Origin: Bacteroidota bacterium
GTDB lineage: Bacteria > Bacteroidota > Bacteroidia > B-17B0 > B-17BO
DNA: 5,223 bases
Assembly (NCBI GenBank): GCA_025356715.1
Contig: JANXRU010000012.1
Span: 1-5,223, forward strand
Direction: 5' to 3'
A model generated the notes under the pieces. That model did not search any database. It had not been told where the DNA came from and saw only the letters and a list, made by a program, of their open reading frames with translations. Positions 1 to 5,223 of the stretch are shown piece after piece; position 1 is the first letter of the stretch; each line of letters begins with the position of its first letter. The position numbers and the translations under genes were made by a program.

Positions 1-32
1 ATTAGTTTAAGATTTTTGTATGATAGGTTCAT
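1..32 (-). CDS. actE: Probable start of ActE, monoheme cytochrome c lipoprotein of ACIII (cut off by the left edge)
   Basis: An ATG at 32..30 on the minus strand opens a frame that stays free of stops to the window edge. It reads MNLSYKNLKL, ten codons plus two bases. It starts 19 bases after the actD stop codon, on the same strand. The bases before it are A/T-rich with no Shine-Dalgarno match, like the other starts in this operon. A short, Lys-containing N-terminus fits the beginning of a lipoprotein signal peptide, but the hydrophobic core, lipobox and CXXCH haem motif would lie outside the window. The name rests on the usual act gene order A-B-C-D-E-F in Bacteroidota, where the gene after actD encodes a small cytochrome c that receives electrons from the complex. 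It is the only ATG on this strand between the actD stop and the edge. Ten codons alone cannot prove a gene. Confidence 0.5.
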   Translation of the reverse strand, partial: MNLSYKNLKL

Positions 33-51
33 ATATAAAGTTTTTATCTAA

Positions 52-600
52 TTAGTATTTTGGTTCAATTGTAATTGTTCCTTTGTAGTTTACTTCTTCT
101 GCACCGGTAGAGCGTAAAATTTCGTCAGCTTTTGCTGACTGCTCATCATTTAACTCTAAATAAATCATGAATTTATCGTCCGTTGTACGAGGGTCCGGGT
201 TTTTAGCTTTAGCGCCCGGCACCAACCAGCAACGCAATAAATACGTTAATGACATACCGTGAGCCGCACAAAATACGGTTGCCTCAAAAGAAATAGGAAT
301 AAATGCAGGAATTGCCGCATAATAACTCCAAGTTGGTTTTCCTCCAATATCATTTGGCCAATCGTGAATCATCATATACCACATCATTAATGTAGCTAAT
401 GCTAATCCAGTTAATCCATAAATGAATGCACAAATAGCAATTCGTGTACGAGGTATTCCAACAATTGGATCGATACCATGAACAGGGAATGGTGTAAACA
501 CATCGGCAATACGAATGCCCGATGCGCGCAATTTTTTACAAGCTTCCAATAATGGAACCTCATCTCCAAAAATGCCGTGTATAATTTGTTTAGTTGCCAT
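52..600 (-). CDS. actD: ActD, DUF3341 membrane subunit of alternative complex III
   Basis: This 182-residue protein belongs to the DUF3341 family, a small integral membrane subunit of the ACIII quinol:cytochrome c oxidoreductase. It has a soluble N-terminal part (residues 1-50) carrying the conserved FTPFPVHGID segment (35-44), which is a hallmark of the family. Two hydrophobic helices follow, at about 54-77 and 94-125. The second contains polar and charged residues (Ser104, Glu106, His114). Family studies have proposed that such residues in the membrane subunits help in proton movement, but that is not shown here. A soluble C-terminal part (130-182) ends in PKY. The family has no cofactor, and none is visible. 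The ATG at 600..598 starts 46 bases after the actC stop. It is the natural start because the family pattern begins right behind it (KQIIHGIFGDE, a short beta strand and helix). The length is normal for the family. It is likely cotranscribed with actB and actC and needed for complex assembly. Confidence 0.95.
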   Translation of the reverse strand: MATKQIIHGIFGDEVPLLEACKKLRASGIRIADVFTPFPVHGIDPIVGIPRTRIAICAFIYGLTGLALATLMMWYMMIHDWPNDIGGKPTWSYYAAIPAFIPISFEATVFCAAHGMSLTYLLRCWLVPGAKAKNPDPRTTDDKFMIYLELNDEQSAKADEILRSTGAEEVNYKGTITIEPKY

Positions 601-646
601 ATTACTTTTTAAATTCTAATATCAAAAAAATTAATTACTCTAATGA

Positions 647-2032
647 TTAGTGATGAGCGTGTTCTGCAGCTTTCTTGTGTTCTTCTCCAGATGCTTTCAA
701 AATTGATTTTAATTCTGCTTGTGCAATTACGGGGAAAGTACGAGAATATAATAAGAATAATGTAAAGAACATTCCTATCGTTCCAACAAAAATACCAACG
801 TCAACAAAAGTAGGTGAATAGCTATTCCATGTTGATGGCAAATAAGTACGACATAACGTTGGAACAATAATTACAAAACGCTCAAACCACATACCGATAT
901 TTACGATAATTGATAAGAAAAAAGTAAAGGCCAAATTAGTACGTAATTTTTTAAACCAAAATAACTGTGGAGAAATTACATTACAAGTCATCATCGCAGC
1001 ATAAGACCACCACATTGGACCTGTAGCTCTATTTAAAAATGCATATTGTTCCCATTCAACTCCTGAATACCAAGCAACAAATAACTCCGTTAAATATGCT
1101 ACACCAACGATAGAACCCGTAACGATAATAACTATATTCATGTATTCAACATGTTTAACTGTAATATAAGATTCTAATCGATATACTTTACGAATAACCA
1201 ACATTAATGTTAATACCATAGCGAATCCCGAGAATACTGCTCCAGACACGAAATAAGGAGGGAAAATTGTTGTATGCCATCCTGGAACTACTGATGTAGC
1301 AAAATCCATAGATACAATAGAGTGAACCGAAAATACTAAAGGCGTAGATAAGCCAGCTAAAACTAAAGATACTTCTTCAAAACGACTCCAGTGACGAACA
1401 CTTCCGCCCCATCCAAAACTTAATAAAGAATAAATCTTTTTCATTTTTGGTTTAACAACTCTATCGCGAATCATACCAAAATCAGGTATTAAGCCAATAT
1501 ACCAAAACACAATAGATACGGTTGCATAAGTAGAAATCGCAAAAACGTCCCATAATAATGGCGAGTTAAAGTTAGGCCATAATGAACCAAATTGATTTGG
1601 CAAAGGAAATAACATATAATCTAACCAAGGACGACCTGTATGTAAAATTACAAATATAGCCGCACAACATACAGCAAAAATAGTCATTGCCTCTGCTGAA
1701 CGATTAATTGCCATACGCCATTTTTGACGGAACAATAATAATACAGCAGAAATTAATGTACCAGCGTGACCAATACCAATCCACCATACAAAGTTAGTAA
1801 TATCCCAAGCCCAATCAACACCATTATTAGAGCCCCAAGCTCCAATACCAACACCAATTGTATATGAAAGACAAGCTATCCCCCAAGTAAAAGCTAATGC
1901 AGATATAGTAAATAAAATATACCATAATCTGTTTGCTTTACCTTCAATAGGTGCGATAATGTCATCTGATATATTTCGGTAAGTCTTGTTACCTAATATC
2001 AATGGTTCCCTAATCTGTGATTCTGCGTGCAT
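647..2032 (-). CDS. actC: ActC, NrfD/PsrC-like quinol-binding membrane subunit of alternative complex III
   Basis: This 461-residue polytopic membrane protein is the NrfD/PsrC-family subunit of ACIII, thought to hold the menaquinol site facing the periplasmic ActB iron-sulfur domain. The N-terminus carries the family segment REPLILGNKTY (8-18). About ten membrane helices are visible, at roughly 36-58, 77-101, 113-131, 158-181, 217-238, 257-281, 296-322, 336-359, 366-391 and 408-430. Conserved polar motifs sit in or beside them: GIGHAG (86-91), HTGRPW (131-136), SRFEEVS (216-222), FSVHSIVSMDF (234-244), GWHTTIFPPYF (251-261) and WFERF (382-386). His131 and Asp162, at the ends of helices 3 and 4, are candidates for the quinol site by position. 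That is inference. The 30-residue C-terminal tail is soluble and ends in a His-rich stretch (452-461). The ATG at 2032..2030 lies 44 bases after the actB stop and matches the family start. Length and architecture are normal. The related paralogue actF would lie beyond the left edge. Confidence 0.97.
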   Translation of the reverse strand: MHAESQIREPLILGNKTYRNISDDIIAPIEGKANRLWYILFTISALAFTWGIACLSYTIGVGIGAWGSNNGVDWAWDITNFVWWIGIGHAGTLISAVLLLFRQKWRMAINRSAEAMTIFAVCCAAIFVILHTGRPWLDYMLFPLPNQFGSLWPNFNSPLLWDVFAISTYATVSIVFWYIGLIPDFGMIRDRVVKPKMKKIYSLLSFGWGGSVRHWSRFEEVSLVLAGLSTPLVFSVHSIVSMDFATSVVPGWHTTIFPPYFVSGAVFSGFAMVLTLMLVIRKVYRLESYITVKHVEYMNIVIIVTGSIVGVAYLTELFVAWYSGVEWEQYAFLNRATGPMWWSYAAMMTCNVISPQLFWFKKLRTNLAFTFFLSIIVNIGMWFERFVIIVPTLCRTYLPSTWNSYSPTFVDVGIFVGTIGMFFTLFLLYSRTFPVIAQAELKSILKASGEEHKKAAEHAHH

Positions 2033-2076
2033 ATTGTTTTAATTCAGAATTTATAAATTAATTTTTTAGTTTTTTA

Positions 2077-5000
2077 TTATGAATGGTGTTCACCTTCTTT
2101 GTGCTCAGCACCTTTTTCTTCATGCTTAGCCCCAGTGTGTTCTTCATGAAGGACAGGCTCATCTTGATTACGTACTTTTAATAAATAAGAAACCGTTGGC
2201 TTAACTCCTACCTCTTCTAATAAGACATAGTTTTTATCATCATTTCTCCATGTATTAATTTCAGCACTTTCATCATTAACATCTCCAAACATAATAGCAT
2301 TTGTTGGACATGCTTGCTGACAAGCTGTTTTAATTGACCCATCAACTATTGGCAATTTAGCAACTTTAGCTACTAACTTACCAGCTTGTAAGCGTTGCTG
2401 ACACATTGAACATTTTTCCATAACCCCACGTGTACGAACTACCACGTCTGGGTTTAACACCATACGCCCTAAATCTTGTTGAGCTGGGTTAATATTTGTA
2501 AACATGTCATTTGCATTATAATTAAACCAATTAAAACGACGAACTTTAAATGGACAGTTATTAGCACAGTAACGAGTACCTATACAACGATTGTAAGTCA
2601 TCATATTTAAACCTTCTGTACTATGAGAAGTTGCCAATACTGGGCAAACATTTTCGCATGGTGCATGATTACAGTGCTGACACATCATTGGTTGGAATGT
2701 CACTTTTGGATTTAAAGATGGGTTCTCCATATCTAAATACATTTGCATAGCGCCAACTCCAGCTTCTGAAGCTTTTGCTTTATTCATATCAGATGTATAA
2801 TAACGATCGATACGTAACCAATGCATTTCACGAGTTTTACCAACTTCTTCTTTACCTACTACGTGAACATTATTTTCAACTGTACAAGCTACTACACATG
2901 CTGCGCAACCAATACAAGAAGTCATATCAATGGTTAAGCCCCACTTGTGATTTAAACGAGGTTGAGCAACCCATAAATCAACTTCTTCAACTGGTTTCAT
3001 TCCACCGCCATGCATTGGTAACATAGCCGCAGGATTAAACGCTTCTTTATCTAATTTTTTGTATTCATTTAATGAAACTTCACGTAAAATTTGCTCCTCA
3101 CGTCCCATAATAGTATGGTGAATTTGAGTAGCAGCTAAAGCAAATGTCTCTGTTGTTGCTTTAACAGCAACACTATAACTAACATTTGTTAATGTTTCAT
3201 TTGAAACAGTAATAAATGGATAAGCATTTTGACCAATTCCAAAAGCAACTTTCATAGTTTCAGCAGTACGACCGTAACCAACTGCTAAACCAATCGTTCC
3301 AGCTGTTTGTCCTGGCTGAGGGTATACAGGAACTTTGATAGTAATACCATTAACTGATAACTCAGCAATTGAAGCGATTTTATCTTGACGCTTCATTTCA
3401 TTTAATCCTAATTTAGCAACATCAGCCGGATTCATGGTAATGTAATTATCCCAAGTTACTTTAGAGATAGGATCAGGTAATTCCATTAACCATGGGTTAT
3501 TACTTTGATTTCCATTACCTAAACCAACTTTTTCATAAACTACTAATTCCCATTCACCTCCTTTAGATGAAGTTGCCATTGATGCTGCTTTATTATAATC
3601 AGCAACAACAGTAGTAGCTACTTCCGCAACAACTGCTTCAGTATGACTAGCTGGCGCAACATGGTGAGCTATTGGAGCTGAAATTACTTTTGCAGTATCA
3701 GCTAAAACTTCATTAATAATTGCAGCAACACCTGCCATTAATGGTTTTCCAGAAGAATCAATTGCCATTGGCGCAACCGGTAAATCTTTTAATACCGAAA
3801 CTTTTAATACTCCATCATGTAAAGCATGAGCCCAAAATGAAGCAAAATCTAAATGTTTTCCTTGCTGAGGGAATACATGGTTATTCCAATATCCCTGCAA
3901 GTATGTTAAATAATCGGCTTTAATGCCTGACCATTTTAATAATGTATCTTGAACTTGACGAGTTCCTTCATAACGAGGAGCTGCAAATATTGGATTGATC
4001 GTTGGTTGTTGTAAAGAATAGTGTCCGCGTTTAGGATTTGCGTCACCCCAAGATTCTAAGAAGTTGTGATCAGGACATACAAAATCAGCTAATTTAGCTG
4101 TTTCATCTAATGATTGAGAAAACGACACTTTTAAAGCAGCTTTAGCGTAAGCAGCTTCAAATTTTAATGAAGAAGGCGCTGTATAAATTGGGTTACAGTT
4201 ATATGTCATTAATACACCAACTTTACCTGCATTTAAATCAGCAACTAAATTAATAAATTCTTTATCATCTCCTTGTTTTAAGTTGTATGGCATTTCCACA
4301 TCAACTGTCTTACCATAATTTCCTAGCATTTTATTGATTCCATTTACCAAAGTTTGGCAACCTTCATCATTAAAACCACAAACAACTAATGATTTTCCCT
4401 TATTTTCAACTAATTCTTTCGATAACTTAGAAATAGCTTTTGATGCATCTGCATTAGATAATTTAGATTCAGTAACTTTTGAATTACCAGTAGCTGAAGC
4501 AACTTCATTATAAATAGAAGCAATTACTTTTCCAAACTCAGAAGGCTTAACCATATAACGTTCGTCAGCATTAGCGCCTGATAACGATAAGTTAGCCTCA
4601 AAATGATAATGCTTACTCATTTCTAAGTTTTCGCGAGTCACTTTGCGGCCTTTACTGTATTGATTAGCAAACTCGATAGGATTAATCCATGTTCCTAAAA
4701 AATCACAAGCAATACCTACTATTGTATTAGCTTTAGAGAAGTCGTATGAAGAAACAACTGATTTACCAAATACATTTTTATTTGCTTTTATTAAAGCTGA
4801 ATATGATATCGCATCGTAAGTAACATGTTTTGAATTTGGGTGCTTGGCTACAAATTCAGCTATAACAGCCTTAGTAGAAGGACTGATAATAGTTGACGAT
4901 AAAATTACGTTTGTTCCTTTTGACAATGAAGCAGAAACTGCATCATCTACATTTTTCCATGTCGAGGCATTTCCTTTTGCTAATGGGCCATTTAAACGAG

Positions 5001-5223
5001 CCCCATCATATAAACTTAAAACAGAAGATTGAACACGAGCAGAAGTAGCTCCATGACTTACTTTTGATAAATCATTTCCTTCAATTTTAATGGGACGTCC
5101 TTCACGTGTTTTTACTAAAACGGAAGCGTAATCGTGTCCATCATAAAAAGTAGAAGCATAAAAATTTGCTACACCAGGTGTAACTTCTTCAGGTTTTACT
5201 ACGTATGGAATAGAGCGGTTAAC
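2077..5223 (-). CDS. actB: ActB, iron-sulfur subunit of alternative complex III (5' end missing)
   Basis: The frame is open from the right edge to a TAA at 2079..2077, giving 1048 visible residues (numbered here from the edge). ActB is the periplasmic electron-transfer subunit of ACIII and passes electrons from the quinol site on ActC to the cytochrome subunits. The visible protein starts just before SIPYVVKPEE (4-13), a family motif found shortly after the export signal, so the missing part should be a modest N-terminus with a twin-arginine-type leader. Residues 1 to about 740 resemble a molybdopterin oxidoreductase (FLGTW at 175-179, NFLESWGD at 387-394). In studied ACIII this domain holds no molybdenum cofactor. 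Residues 750-1010 form a ferredoxin domain with four Cys motifs: 770/773/776/780, 848/851/856/860, 880/886/890 with Thr883 in place of a Cys, and 938/941/968/972. This predicts three [4Fe-4S] and one [3Fe-4S] clusters. A TTG codon at 4926..4924 could be mistaken for the start, but conserved family sequence continues upstream of it. The tail from 1026 is rich in His and Glu. Confidence 0.97.
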   Translation of the reverse strand, partial: VNRSIPYVVKPEEVTPGVANFYASTFYDGHDYASVLVKTREGRPIKIEGNDLSKVSHGATSARVQSSVLSLYDGARLNGPLAKGNASTWKNVDDAVSASLSKGTNVILSSTIISPSTKAVIAEFVAKHPNSKHVTYDAISYSALIKANKNVFGKSVVSSYDFSKANTIVGIACDFLGTWINPIEFANQYSKGRKVTRENLEMSKHYHFEANLSLSGANADERYMVKPSEFGKVIASIYNEVASATGNSKVTESKLSNADASKAISKLSKELVENKGKSLVVCGFNDEGCQTLVNGINKMLGNYGKTVDVEMPYNLKQGDDKEFINLVADLNAGKVGVLMTYNCNPIYTAPSSLKFEAAYAKAALKVSFSQSLDETAKLADFVCPDHNFLESWGDANPKRGHYSLQQPTINPIFAAPRYEGTRQVQDTLLKWSGIKADYLTYLQGYWNNHVFPQQGKHLDFASFWAHALHDGVLKVSVLKDLPVAPMAIDSSGKPLMAGVAAIINEVLADTAKVISAPIAHHVAPASHTEAVVAEVATTVVADYNKAASMATSSKGGEWELVVYEKVGLGNGNQSNNPWLMELPDPISKVTWDNYITMNPADVAKLGLNEMKRQDKIASIAELSVNGITIKVPVYPQPGQTAGTIGLAVGYGRTAETMKVAFGIGQNAYPFITVSNETLTNVSYSVAVKATTETFALAATQIHHTIMGREEQILREVSLNEYKKLDKEAFNPAAMLPMHGGGMKPVEEVDLWVAQPRLNHKWGLTIDMTSCIGCAACVVACTVENNVHVVGKEEVGKTREMHWLRIDRYYTSDMNKAKASEAGVGAMQMYLDMENPSLNPKVTFQPMMCQHCNHAPCENVCPVLATSHSTEGLNMMTYNRCIGTRYCANNCPFKVRRFNWFNYNANDMFTNINPAQQDLGRMVLNPDVVVRTRGVMEKCSMCQQRLQAGKLVAKVAKLPIVDGSIKTACQQACPTNAIMFGDVNDESAEINTWRNDDKNYVLLEEVGVKPTVSYLLKVRNQDEPVLHEEHTGAKHEEKGAEHKEGEHHS
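2308..2916 (-). other. Four-cluster ferredoxin domain of ActB (Cys span)
   Basis: This stretch runs from the first to the last cluster-binding cysteine of ActB (Cys770 to Cys972). In order it encodes CIGCAACVVAC, CQHCNHAPCENVCP, CIGTRYCANNCP and a split motif, CSMC followed 26 residues later by CQQAC. The layout is that of PsrB/DmsB/NrfC-type ferredoxin subunits, in which the cysteine motifs pair up to hold four clusters in a chain. The third motif has Thr883 (codon at 2577..2575) where the second Cys of a [4Fe-4S] motif would be, which in this family goes with a [3Fe-4S] cluster near the quinol site. The cluster types are inferred from the motif pattern. Confidence 0.9.
3589..3696 (-). other. 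Low-complexity Ala/Val/His linker inside ActB
   Basis: Residues 510-545 of the visible ActB are made mostly of Ala, Val, Thr and His (for example APIAHHVAPASHTEAVV) with no predicted catalytic or cluster-binding residue. The stretch separates the part of the molybdopterin-like region ending near residue 509 from the part that resumes at about GGEWELVVYEK (555-565). It looks like a flexible insertion or interdomain linker rather than a folded element. The frame through it is intact. Confidence 0.6.

Noticed and set aside
601..646. Possible internal promoter before actD (a TTTG in a T-run, resembling the Bacteroidota -7 element)
   Set aside because: The spacing to a preceding TA does not fit the TAnnTTTG pattern, there is no convincing -33 element, and the short gap with same-strand neighbours fits one transcript.
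647..2032. ActC as NrfD or PsrC of nitrite or polysulfide respiration
   Set aside because: Same superfamily, but the REPLILGNKTY start, the ten-helix length and the DUF3341 gene next door are specific to ACIII.
2775..3026. Plus-strand open frame of 83 codons
   Set aside because: It lies wholly antisense to the cluster-binding region of actB, where the minus-strand frame has clear family motifs. Its product is a Leu/Tyr/Gln-rich sequence with no recognisable domain.
3720..3923. Plus-strand open frame of 67 codons
   Set aside because: It is antisense to actB and Leu/Pro/Gln-rich in a way expected of a complementary-strand shadow. No recognisable family or start signal.
4844..5032. Plus-strand open frame of 62 codons
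   Set aside because: It is antisense to the N-terminal part of actB, which stays open through this whole stretch and encodes conserved sequence. No separate support.
2077..5223. ActB as a catalytic molybdenum enzyme such as a polysulfide or formate reductase
   Set aside because: The N-terminal region is molybdopterin-oxidoreductase-like, but the fusion to a ferredoxin domain and the neighbours actC and actD place it in ACIII, whose studied members carry no molybdenum cofactor.

Overview
The window is a conserved respiratory operon of a bacterium of the phylum Bacteroidota. The evidence is AT-rich DNA, intergenic gaps rich in A and T with no clear Shine-Dalgarno sequences, and protein motifs typical of the phylum's alternative complex III (ACIII). 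The class (Flavobacteriia, Sphingobacteriia or Cytophagia) cannot be fixed by eye.

All real genes are on the minus strand and are read from right to left. From 5223 to 2077 lies actB, whose 5' end is cut off by the right edge. It is a large periplasmic protein with an N-terminal molybdopterin-oxidoreductase-like domain and a C-terminal four-cluster ferredoxin domain. A 44-base gap leads to actC (2032 to 647), an NrfD/PsrC-type ten-helix quinol-binding membrane subunit. A 46-base gap leads to actD (600 to 52), a DUF3341 protein with two membrane helices. After a further 19 bases an ATG at 32..30 opens a frame that runs off the left edge, probably the start of actE, the monoheme cytochrome c lipoprotein. 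actA (pentaheme cytochrome c) is expected just beyond the right edge, and actF after actE beyond the left edge.

Together these genes encode the quinol:cytochrome c oxidoreductase that replaces cytochrome bc1 in these bacteria. Menaquinol is oxidised at the periplasmic side of ActC. Electrons pass through the [3Fe-4S] and [4Fe-4S] clusters of ActB to the haems of ActA and ActE, and then to a terminal oxidase.

This is a known system rather than a new one. The points worth a second look are the long 5' extension of actB beyond an internal TTG codon, the Cys-to-Thr change marking the [3Fe-4S] cluster, His/Glu-rich tails on both ActB and ActC, and an Ala/Val/His-rich linker inside ActB. I saw no tRNA, rRNA, CRISPR array, insertion sequence or convincing terminator, and no gene-free stretch longer than 51 bases.
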